Position numbers and translations under genes: made by a program. DNA of 5,352 nt from Tidjanibacter sp. (GTDB lineage: Bacteria > Bacteroidota > Bacteroidia > Bacteroidales > Rikenellaceae): assembly GCA_017547065.1 (NCBI GenBank), contig JAFYRC010000243.1:1-5352 (forward strand), in the 5' to 3' direction. Under the pieces are notes generated by a model. That model was not told the DNA's origin. It made no database searches and saw only the letters and a program-made list of their open reading frames with translations. Shown one piece after another: positions 1 through 5,330 of this stretch (positions are counted from its first letter, which is position 1; every line of letters starts with the position of its first letter).

Positions 1-61
1 TTGTTGTGGGGTTTTGGTTGATTGTGGACTACTCCAACTCCTCCCAATCCATTCGACCACT

Positions 62-106
62 CCTCCACTAAGTTAGGGGAGGTGCCCGAAGGGCGGAGGG
101 GTCTGT
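62..106. repeat. Dispersed REP-like element, left copy
   Basis: Two small hairpins lie next to each other. The first is a near-perfect palindrome at 62-82 (10-bp arms around G72, one mismatch at A67). The second is GCCC-GAA-GGGC at 84-94. The segment ends in GGGGTCTGT. A second copy in the same orientation lies at 5286-5330, about 35 of 45 positions identical without gaps, and a related palindrome lies at 5175-5195. The shape, short size and intergenic location suggest a dispersed non-coding repeat of the kind common in Bacteroidales genomes; the family assignment is inferred. Confidence 0.65.
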
Positions 107-120
107 CCGACGGTTGACAA

Positions 121-135
121 AAAATCGCATAGAGC
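121..135. repeat. Partial copy of the tandem-repeat junction
   Basis: AAAATCGCATAGAGC here is identical to 200-214 and 290-304. It joins directly to AAGGCGGCG of the first 90-bp unit, without the 11 bases (GAGGAGAATGC) found between the equivalent sequences at 215-225. It is therefore a truncated or internally deleted remnant of a third repeat unit. Confidence 0.7.
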
Positions 136-313
136 AAGGCGGCGTCAGAATGACGCTTTCCCCATTGGGTTGTGCGTATATCAAGCGCTCAGCAGCGGTA
201 AAATCGCATAGAGCGAGGAGAATGCAAGGCGGCGTCAGAATGACGCTTTCCTCATTGGGTTGTGCGTATATCAAGCGTTCAGTAGCGGTAAAATCGCATA
301 GAGCGAGGAGAAT
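134..313. repeat. Two tandem 90-bp repeat units
   Basis: Unit 1 is 134-223 and unit 2 is 224-313. They match at 87 of 90 positions; the three differences (162/252, 188/278, 193/283) are all C in unit 1 and T in unit 2. Each unit contains the perfect hairpin GCGTCA-GAA-TGACGC (142-156 and 232-246) and ends in ATCGCATAGAGCGAGGAGAAT. Because 90 is a multiple of three, both strands stay open through the array and give 30-residue protein repeats, but nothing else supports coding. The array is too short and its units too long for a CRISPR. It is best read as non-coding repeat DNA downstream of the aromatic operon. Confidence 0.85.
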
Positions 314-413
314 TTTGTGCCAAACGAAAAGGTGGCTCCGCAGTTTGCTCGTCGCAAATGAGGAAGCCACCTATTGAAGTACGGTGCAAAATTCGCCCGC
401 TATATGCGATTTT
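290..413. repeat. Large nested inverted repeat overlapping the operon end
   Basis: The outer arms are 290-317 and 387-413: the reverse complement of the right arm matches the left arm at 24 of 28 aligned positions, with one single-base gap. Inside lie a second pair of arms (330-339 and 362-372) and an innermost TTTGC-TCGTC-GCAAA hairpin (344-358). The left outer arm is also the end of the 90-bp tandem unit, so the same short sequence occurs in both orientations. The right arm runs into the last codons and stop of the DAHP synthase gene at 400-413. The whole could fold into one long hairpin in the transcript. Confidence 0.7.
321..372 (-). terminator. Rho-independent terminator of the aromatic operon
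   Basis: Read on the minus strand, AGGTGGCT (372-365) and AGCCACCT (337-330) form an 8-bp perfect stem, extended by CC/GG across a one-base bulge. The loop contains a further TTTGC/GCAAA hairpin. The stem is followed by TTTTCGTTT (complement of 322-330). It starts 28 bases past the stop of the DAHP synthase gene, the right place to end the operon transcript. The T-tract is interrupted by CG, so efficiency is uncertain. Read on the plus strand there is no T-run, so it is directional. Confidence 0.6.
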
Positions 414-1461
414 GATGGTCTATACTTTCAGCATGAATTGCATAAAGCACAGTACGAATGAAGTCCTCACTAAGACCCAACTCGGCAGCACGACCAACAA
501 TGCGCTCAACAATCGAACTCCAACGTCCACCCTGCAAAATCACAACGCCATTCTCCTTCTTGATGTGACCAATGCGCTCAGCCACCTGCATACGCCTGCC
601 AAGAAGGTCGAAAAGCTCGTTGTCAATCTGGTCAATCTCCTCTCGACACATAGCGAGTTCTCGCTCATACTCCTCGTCGGAGCTGTGCTCGGCACGCCAA
701 TCGACACTCTGCAAGAGCTCTTTCAACGCATCGGGCGTAAGCTGCTGGGCAGCGTCGCTGAGCGCCTGCGAGGGGCAGATGTGGCTCTCGATAATGAGGC
801 CGTCGTAGTTCATATTAGCGGCCGTTTGCGACACCTCCAAGAGGTACTCGCGGCAACCACACAAGTGCGAGGGGTCGCACAGCATGACCATCTCGGGGAA
901 CTTGCGCTGCATATCCAACACCAAGTGCCACATAGGCTCGTTGCGGAACTTCCACGACGAGGAGGTGGCAAAGCCACGGTGGATGAGTCCGATGCGCTCA
1001 CGGGGCACGCCACACTTCTCCATCCTCGCCACAGCACCTGCCCAGAGTTCAATGTCGGGGTTCATCGGGTTTTTGATGAGGACATTAAGTTCCGTCTTAG
1101 CCACAGCCTCGGCAATCTCCTGCACAAGGAAGGGGTTGGTGGTGGTGCGAGCACCGAGCCACACGACCTCCAAGCCATTCTTCACCGCAGCCTCAACGTG
1201 TTTGGCCGATGCAACCTCCGTAGCGGTGGGCAGCGAAGCCCTCTCGCCAGCCTCGGCAAGCCACTCCAAGCCCACTTCGCCAACGCCCTCGAAGGTGTCG
1301 GGGCGCGTGCGGGGCTTCCAGATACCTGCACGAAGGATGTGGACACCTCCGCCCTTGACGATGGCATCACAAGTTACAAGAAGTTGCTCGCGGCTCTCGG
1401 CGCTGCAAGGACCGGCGATGATGATTGGCTTTTTGCCTTTGAGAGAATTAATTGGCTGCAT
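400..1461 (-). CDS. Bifunctional DAHP synthase / chorismate mutase
   Basis: This 353-residue cytoplasmic enzyme should carry out two shikimate steps: phosphoenolpyruvate plus erythrose 4-phosphate to DAHP, and chorismate to prephenate. Residues 1 to about 250 are a class I DAHP synthase/KDO8P-type barrel with AGPCSAES (16-23), KPRT (49-52), LGART (102-106), KNPMNPD (130-136), HRGF (161-164), CDPSH (195-199) and IIESH (223-227). Residues about 262-353 are an AroQ-type chorismate mutase helix domain, with CREEIDQID (272-280), LLGRRMQVAERIGHIKK (286-302) and a GGRW segment near 311-314. It is the third gene of the operon, 36 bp after the aminotransferase. Start ATG at 1461 fits the family's short N-terminus. 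The final residues NRI and the TAG stop lie inside a repeat (387-413), so the native C-terminus may have been replaced. Symbols such as aroF or aroG are used for relatives; I do not choose one. Confidence 0.95.
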   Translation of the reverse strand: MQPINSLKGKKPIIIAGPCSAESREQLLVTCDAIVKGGGVHILRAGIWKPRTRPDTFEGVGEVGLEWLAEAGERASLPTATEVASAKHVEAAVKNGLEVVWLGARTTTNPFLVQEIAEAVAKTELNVLIKNPMNPDIELWAGAVARMEKCGVPRERIGLIHRGFATSSSWKFRNEPMWHLVLDMQRKFPEMVMLCDPSHLCGCREYLLEVSQTAANMNYDGLIIESHICPSQALSDAAQQLTPDALKELLQSVDWRAEHSSDEEYERELAMCREEIDQIDNELFDLLGRRMQVAERIGHIKKENGVVILQGGRWSSIVERIVGRAAELGLSEDFIRTVLYAIHAESIDHQNRI

Positions 1462-1497
1462 TGAATATGTGTTGGGGGGTGTTGGGTTTTCTACTTG

Positions 1498-2688
1498 TTA
1501 TTTTTTTACATATTTAGCTTTCACTCGTGCGGTAGCCTCGCGGAGTACATCCTCGGGGGTGCAAAGAGTGATGCGGATATACTTACGTCCTGCCTCGCCG
1601 AAGATAGCACCGGGGGTAACGAAGAGATCGCACAACTCTACGAGGTAGTCGCTGAATGCGTAGCTATCGCCCTCAAACCACTCAGGCATCTTAGCCCACA
1701 AGAAGAGGCCTGCCTGCTTGGGCTCATACTCGCAACCGAGTGCATCGAGAAGCTCCTTACCTACTGCCTCCCTGCCACGGTAGAGTGCATTGAGGTCGCT
1801 ATACCACTTATCGTCCAGCTCCAAAGCGGCAACTGCTGCCACCTGCATGGGCAAGAACTGACCCGAGTCCATGTTGCTCTTGAAGCGCATCACAGCCTCA
1901 ACCCACTCCTTGCGTCCGCAGAGCACACCGATACGCCAGCCGGCCATGTTGTGGCTCTTCGAGAGCGAGTTCATCTCCATTGCACACTCCCTTGCACCGG
2001 GAATCGAAAGGAGGCTCACAGGCTTGTCGTTACGCACGAAGCTGTATGGGTTGTCGTGGATAAGAAGGATGTTGTGTTTGGTTGCGAACTCCACAGCGCG
2101 GTGGAACATCTCCTCGGTGGGGAGAGCGCCGGTAGGCATCTGGGGATAGTTCATAATCATCATCTTCACACGGCTCAAATCCCAAGTCTCCATCTCGTCG
2201 AAGTCGGGCAACCAACCCTTCTCGGGCGAGAGGGTATATGCCAAGGGCTCGCCACCCGAAAGGGTAACGGCCGAACGGTAGGTGGGATAGCCGGGGTTGG
2301 GAATGAGCACCTGCTCACCACTACGCACAAAGGTCATACAGAGGTGCATAAGACCCTCCTTCGAACCGATCAGGGGAAGTACCTCAGCGTTGATGTCGAG
2401 CTTCACGCCATAGTATTTCTCATACCACACAGCAAATGCGCTACGCAGGCACTCGGCGCCTTTGTAGGGCTGATACACGTGCACCTCGGGACGTTTTGCA
2501 CACTCATAGAGAGCCTCCACCACGTCGGGGTGAGGGGGCTGGTCGGGCGAACCGATACCAAGGCTAATGATGGGACGGCCTGCCTTGCGCAGTTCTGCAA
2601 TCTCGCGCAACTTGCGTGAAAAATAGTACTCTTCTACACCTTCCAGACGCTCCGAAAGGGTAATGTTGATAGGATTATTAGTGCTCAT
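1498..2688 (-). CDS. Class I/II PLP-dependent aminotransferase of the aromatic operon
   Basis: This 396-residue fold-type I PLP enzyme sits between prephenate dehydratase and DAHP synthase, so the likely role is transamination of phenylpyruvate, 4-hydroxyphenylpyruvate or prephenate. The substrate is inferred from context; aspartate or diaminopimelate aminotransferase-like activity is possible. Visible features are SLGIGSPDQPPHP (42-54), YQPYKG (72-77), LIGSKEGLMH (106-115), NYPQMPTG (180-187), HDNPYS (211-216, with the pyridine-nitrogen Asp at 212 and Tyr at 215), the probable Schiff-base lysine K244 in SLSKSHNMAGWR, and the substrate-carboxylate Arg at 371-373 (YIRITL, R372). The usual NPTG Asn is Met184. 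I choose ATG at 2688 because family similarity begins just after it. A start at 2799 would add 37 residues of low-complexity sequence read out of pheA. The 11-bp overlap with pheA suggests coupled translation. Confidence 0.92.
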   Translation of the reverse strand: MSTNNPINITLSERLEGVEEYYFSRKLREIAELRKAGRPIISLGIGSPDQPPHPDVVEALYECAKRPEVHVYQPYKGAECLRSAFAVWYEKYYGVKLDINAEVLPLIGSKEGLMHLCMTFVRSGEQVLIPNPGYPTYRSAVTLSGGEPLAYTLSPEKGWLPDFDEMETWDLSRVKMMIMNYPQMPTGALPTEEMFHRAVEFATKHNILLIHDNPYSFVRNDKPVSLLSIPGARECAMEMNSLSKSHNMAGWRIGVLCGRKEWVEAVMRFKSNMDSGQFLPMQVAAVAALELDDKWYSDLNALYRGREAVGKELLDALGCEYEPKQAGLFLWAKMPEWFEGDSYAFSDYLVELCDLFVTPGAIFGEAGRKYIRITLCTPEDVLREATARVKAKYVKK

Positions 2689-3511
2689 CGTTATAGATAT
2701 ATTGGTTAATTGCTTTCTTGTAGACACCGTAGACGTGTAGCTCGGTGGTTTCGCCTTGCAGGCGGTTGAGTGCGGAGATGTAGTCGTCCATACACTCAAA
2801 CTCCATGTCGACGTGGAACGAGTAGTGCCACGGCTGGCTCGGCACGGGGTAGGACTGCAACTTCGAGAGGTTCACTCCCTCGAGGGTAAGCAGCGCTTTC
2901 AGCAGTGCGCCCTGCTTGTGGGGCGTGCGGAAGTAGAGCGAAGCCTTGTCGGCATCGGGTGGGAAGGAGTGGTCATAGCGTTTGAGAATCATAAAACGGG
3001 TGTAGTTGTTCTTGACCGTATTGATTGCGGGTGCCACAATCTCCAACCCAAACAGCTCGGCGGCCCTGCGGGAGGCAATGGCTGCCGTATTGCGGAGGCC
3101 CTTCTCGGCTATGTGTCGTGCGCTAAGGGCCGTATCGTCGCTCTCAATAGCCCTCCAGGGGTGCTCGTCGAGATACTCCACACACTGCAATAGAGCCATC
3201 GGGTGCGACTCCACCTCCTTGATATCTTCCAACTTAACTCCCGGGAGCACCATAAGGTTTTGCTCAATGGGGAGGTAGTACTCGCCCTCCACTTGGAGAT
3301 TTTCGTCTTGGAGGATTTGGTAGTTGGCGATAATACTTCCTGCAATGGAGTTCTCGATTGCCATCACGCCATAGTCGGCCTCGCCCTTCTTGACAGCCTC
3401 GGCCACCCTACGGAACGTGTCACACGGCACTATCTCCACATCGCGACCGAAGTACTCCTCGGCCACAATCTGGTGGAAACAGCCCTCATATCCCTGAATT
3501 GCAATCCTCAT
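2678..3511 (-). CDS. pheA: Prephenate dehydratase with C-terminal ACT domain
   Basis: This 277-residue cytoplasmic enzyme decarboxylates and dehydrates prephenate to phenylpyruvate, the committed step to phenylalanine. Residues 1 to about 180 form the two-lobed catalytic domain with IQGYEGCFH (5-13), MAIENSIAGS (50-59), ESHPMALLQC (101-110) and the signature NNYTRF (168-173). Residues about 190-270 are an ACT regulatory domain with GALLKAL (201-207) and QSYP (219-222) at the place of the ESRP motif that takes part in phenylalanine feedback binding in other enzymes. There is no fused chorismate mutase at the N-terminus; that activity is in the DAHP synthase fusion two genes downstream. Length is normal for the monofunctional family. 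It is the first gene of the operon, and its stop overlaps the start of the aminotransferase. ATG 3511 is supported by the immediately following conserved MRIAIQG. Confidence 0.95.
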   Translation of the reverse strand: MRIAIQGYEGCFHQIVAEEYFGRDVEIVPCDTFRRVAEAVKKGEADYGVMAIENSIAGSIIANYQILQDENLQVEGEYYLPIEQNLMVLPGVKLEDIKEVESHPMALLQCVEYLDEHPWRAIESDDTALSARHIAEKGLRNTAAIASRRAAELFGLEIVAPAINTVKNNYTRFMILKRYDHSFPPDADKASLYFRTPHKQGALLKALLTLEGVNLSKLQSYPVPSQPWHYSFHVDMEFECMDDYISALNRLQGETTELHVYGVYKKAINQYIYNDEH

Positions 3512-3534
3512 TATCTAACTGTCCAAAAACATCC

Positions 3535-3561
3535 GAAACTTTCCAACTCTACGGAAGTTTC
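3535..3561 (-). promoter_or_regulatory. Leader hairpin before pheA, possible attenuator
   Basis: On the minus strand GAAACTTCC (3561-3553) pairs with GGAAAGTTTC (3544-3535) around an 8-base loop, with a single bulged base. Five bases later comes a run of five T (about 3529-3525), then the pheA start at 3511. A weak stem followed by a U-tract in the 5' leader of a phenylalanine gene resembles a leaky terminator. A reading frame through the leader passes several Phe codons and one Trp codon and ends in a TAA overlapping the pheA ATG, but it has no ATG start. The regulatory role is speculative. Confidence 0.35.
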
Positions 3562-3581
3562 AAATTGGTTCCACTAGAAAA

Positions 3582-3611
3582 CAAAATTAATAAAAAATTG
3601 GAGAAAATCAC
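3582..3611 (-). promoter_or_regulatory. Candidate Bacteroidetes-type promoter of the aromatic operon
   Basis: Read on the minus strand, TAATTTTG (3589-3582) is an exact match to the Bacteroidetes -7 consensus TAnnTTTG. The -33 element is poor: GTG at 3611-3609 lies 19 bases upstream where TTG is expected. Initiation would fall near 3575, giving a leader of about 64 bases that includes the hairpin at 3535-3561. The surroundings are AT-rich, unlike the flanking genes. Confidence 0.45.
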
Positions 3612-3645
3612 CTTAGTAAATTCACATTTTTTCCAAAAATCAACA

Positions 3646-3679
3646 TTTATGGACTATTCTCCTATCTTTATGAACTATT
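3646..3679. repeat. 13-bp direct repeat upstream of the sulfatase
   Basis: TTTATGGACTATT (3646-3658) and TTTATGAACTATT (3667-3679) match at 12 of 13 positions with a 21-bp period, two turns of the helix. A shorter related AACTATT follows at 3686-3692. The second copy abuts the possible -33 element. The arrangement fits a tandem activator site, but no regulator is encoded in the window. Confidence 0.4.
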
Positions 3680-3709
3680 GTTATTAACTATTTACACTCA
3701 TAGTTTTTG
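3678..3709 (+). promoter_or_regulatory. Candidate promoter of the sulfatase gene
   Basis: TTG at 3678-3680 is followed after 20 bases by TAGTTTTTG (3701-3709), which is the Bacteroidetes -7 consensus TAnnTTTG with one extra T. Overlapping TGCCTTTG at 3708-3715 is another imperfect candidate. Either would leave a short leader of about 20-26 bases before the ATG at 3742. No Shine-Dalgarno sequence is seen, as is normal for this phylum. Confidence 0.35.
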
Positions 3710-3741
3710 CCTTTGTGGAAACCACACAATAAACCGACACT

Positions 3742-4809
3742 ATGAATCAAACCTCTCCTCTTAGGCTTTCGTCTTTGGCATTGCCACTACTCGCCCTGCC
3801 GAGCATTGCAGCAGCACAAAACAACCCCCAACAGCCAAACGTAATCTTCATCCTGGCCGACGATATGGGTTATGGCGGTGTGAATTACTATGGTGGCAAC
3901 GGCATCCCCTCGCCCGCTATTGACCGACTTGCCGAGGAGGGCATTGTCTGCACCAACTTCCACACCAATGCCCCCGTAAGTTCACCCACGAGGGTCTCCA
4001 TAATGACCGGTTGCTACCAGCAAAGGGCCGGACTCAACCACATCTACTCCGAAACCGACCCGATGGACGGCTTGGACCCCGAGATATTTCCCTCCTTTGC
4101 CACCCAACTCCAAGAGGCTGGTTATCACACCGGCATAGTGGGCAAGTGGCACTTGGGACAGGACCTCCGATTCAACCCCCTAAACCACGGTTTTGACGAG
4201 TGGCACGGCTATGTTATGGGCAACATCGACTTCCACTCCCACTACAACACCCAGCACCGCATCGATTGGTGGGATGGCAAGGAACTCAAAGATGAACCGG
4301 GCTATGTAACCCACCTTATCAACCGCTACTCGGTGGAGTTTATTCGCGAGTCGGTGGAGCAACAAAAGCCATTTTTCCTCTTCGTGTCGCACAACGCTGT
4401 GCACGTTCCGATGCAGGGACCCAACGACCCGCCATTGCGCACAGCAGAGAAGTGTCCCTACCGTCACGATAAGCACATGGACCCTGCCGAATACCAGCGC
4501 ATCTACCAAGATATGGTACAAGCCATGGACGAGGGTGTAGAGCAAGTATGGAACGCCTTGTGCGAGGCAGGAATTGAGCATAACACACTGATAATATTCA
4601 CATCCGACAACGGAGGAGCATCCACCGCAGCTGAGAAATACCCCTCCACGAGTGGCTATCTTCGTGGTGCCAAGGGCACCCTCTTTGAAGGCGGTCTACG
4701 CGTGCCTGCCATATTCCACTACCCCGAAGGTTGGGGCCACCGCATCTGTCCGGAGCCCATTTTGACAATGGATATAATGCCCACCATTTTGGAGTTTTGC
4801 GGTGTGTAA
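3742..4809 (+). CDS. Secreted Ser-type S1 sulfatase, cut short by an in-frame stop
   Basis: This is an alkaline-phosphatase-fold sulfatase that would hydrolyse sulfate esters, probably on host or dietary glycans, in the periplasm or outside the cell. Residues 1-25 are a signal peptide (Arg8, a Leu/Ala core, likely cut after AAA25), with no lipobox Cys. Metal ligands are Asp40 and Asp41 (ADDMGYG) and Asp289-Asn290 (TSDNGG). The formylglycine motif is SSPTR (80-84) followed by MTG, so Ser80 would need an anaerobic radical-SAM maturase (anSME), not seen here. Also present are GKWHLG (134-139, Lys135/His137), His217 and His221 (SHNAVHVP), and Lys311 with FEGGLRVP (315-322). TAA at 4807 ends the product at 355 residues, just after ILEFCGV, while the conserved C-terminal subdomain continues in frame to 5124. 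Intact length would be about 460 residues. The catalytic core residues survive, but loss of the C-terminal part probably prevents folding. Substrate cannot be told. Confidence 0.88.
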   Translation: MNQTSPLRLSSLALPLLALPSIAAAQNNPQQPNVIFILADDMGYGGVNYYGGNGIPSPAIDRLAEEGIVCTNFHTNAPVSSPTRVSIMTGCYQQRAGLNHIYSETDPMDGLDPEIFPSFATQLQEAGYHTGIVGKWHLGQDLRFNPLNHGFDEWHGYVMGNIDFHSHYNTQHRIDWWDGKELKDEPGYVTHLINRYSVEFIRESVEQQKPFFLFVSHNAVHVPMQGPNDPPLRTAEKCPYRHDKHMDPAEYQRIYQDMVQAMDEGVEQVWNALCEAGIEHNTLIIFTSDNGGASTAAEKYPSTSGYLRGAKGTLFEGGLRVPAIFHYPEGWGHRICPEPILTMDIMPTILEFCGV

Positions 4810-5124
4810 AACAGTCGTACAATCGACGGTACATCGGCCCTGCCGACGCTACAAAACAGCACCCCCATGCCCAAGCGCAAGCTCTTCTATGGCTACACGG
4901 GATGGATGGCTATGACGGATGGAAATTGGAAGATGGTGGGACGAAAGGACGGAACATACTATCTGTTCAACCTTTTCAACGACCCACAAGAAGAGCACGA
5001 CCTTTCCGCGCTCTATCCGGAGCGACTGGAGAGCATGAGATGCGAGTTTGAGGAGTGGTGGGCACAGACCACCAAAGGTACAAGGCTTGAACACAAGACC
5101 TCCTTCACGGCAAATTGGAGATAA
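4810..5124 (+). pseudogene. In-frame C-terminal remnant of the sulfatase
   Basis: These 104 codons are in the same frame as the gene upstream, with no further stop until TAA at 5122-5124. They encode what the truncated protein lacks: RTIDGTSALP right after the stop, then YGYTGWMAMTDGNWKMV and YYLFNLFNDPQEEHDLSALYP, the strand and helix that close S1 sulfatases. A one-base change explains the break: codon 356 TAA from AAA (Lys, common at this place after CGV), CAA or GAA. No frameshift is needed. An ATG at 4867 could restart an 85-residue peptide, but it would have no active-site residues. Alternatives are a recent nonsense allele, an assembly error, or some TAA readthrough. Confidence 0.8.
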
Positions 5125-5144
5125 TGGAAAATGGAAAATGGAAA
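5124..5144. repeat. ATGGAAA microrepeat, three units
   Basis: Three perfect head-to-tail copies of the 7-mer ATGGAAA begin on the last base of the sulfatase TAA and run into ATTAAC. The tract is a small polymorphism-prone repeat directly after the gene. Similar strings are, from memory, frequent between genes in Bacteroidales, but that is not verifiable here. Confidence 0.75.
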
Positions 5145-5159
5145 ATTAACAGACCTCTC

Positions 5160-5206
5160 TGGTGCTGCGCACCATCTCCCCTAACTTAGGGGAGAATGAT
5201 TTCTCC
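5160..5206. repeat. Chain of three overlapping hairpins after the sulfatase
   Basis: TGGTGC-TGC-GCACCA (5160-5174) is a perfect 6-bp stem. It is followed at once by TCTCCCCTAA-C-TTAGGGGAGA (5175-5195), a perfect 10-bp palindrome related to those at 62-82 and 5285-5307. GGAGAA-TGAT-TTCTCC (5191-5206) overlaps the second stem and would compete with it. They could act as a weak bidirectional terminator or 3' RNA-stabilising structure, but no adjacent T-run is present. Confidence 0.65.
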
Positions 5207-5233
5207 TCTCCTAAATTACACCTCCCCTACGAA

Positions 5234-5257
5234 AGGGGTGGTCGGGAGGGGTGGTCG
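5234..5257. repeat. 11-bp direct repeat
   Basis: AGGGGTGGTCG occurs at 5234-5244 and again, perfectly, at 5247-5257, two bases apart. The reverse complement of the second copy resembles 54-66 near the left end (CGACCACTCCTCC), so it probably belongs to the same dispersed repeat family. Confidence 0.6.
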
Positions 5258-5284
5258 TAATTGCGCTCGGCTGCCCCGTGCACT

Positions 5285-5330
5285 CCCTCTCCTAAGTTAG
5301 GAGAGGGTGCCGAAGGCGGGTGAGGTCTGT
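5285..5330. repeat. Dispersed REP-like element, right copy
   Basis: A perfect palindrome CCCTCTCCTAA-G-TTAGGAGAGGG (5285-5307, 11-bp arms) is followed by GCC-GAA-GGC (5309-5317) and GAGGTCTGT (5322-5330). This is the architecture and orientation of the element at 62-106. Relative to that copy and the one at 5175-5195, base changes occur in both arms together, so pairing is kept. No gene is seen between 5125 and the window end. Confidence 0.65.

Noticed and set aside
121..313. Possible CRISPR-like array
   Set aside because: Only two full 90-bp identical units without variable spacers, and no cas genes.
68..370. Minus-strand frame of 100 codons with a 30-residue tandem repeat, and an overlapping plus-strand frame at 114-377
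   Set aside because: Both frames exist because the 90-bp repeat is a multiple of three and open on both strands. They run through the terminator hairpin and the REP-like element and have no domain or promoter support.
358..2619. Two long plus-strand frames (358-1464 and 1495-2619) of about 370 codons each
   Set aside because: They lie antisense to strongly recognisable DAHP synthase and aminotransferase genes, show no family motifs, and are typical shadows of GC-rich codon usage.
2689..2799. N-terminal extension of the aminotransferase to an ATG at 2799
   Set aside because: The extra 37 residues are read out of frame through pheA's end and are compositionally odd. ATG 2688 gives a normal family length and an 11-bp overlap.
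3512..3741. tRNA or other structured RNA gene between the divergent genes
   Set aside because: The stretch is AT-rich with only one weak stem; no cloverleaf or known riboswitch core could be recognised.
4807..4809. Recoding of the stop as selenocysteine or pyrrolysine
   Set aside because: Those use TGA and TAG; this codon is TAA, and no recoding stem is evident just downstream.
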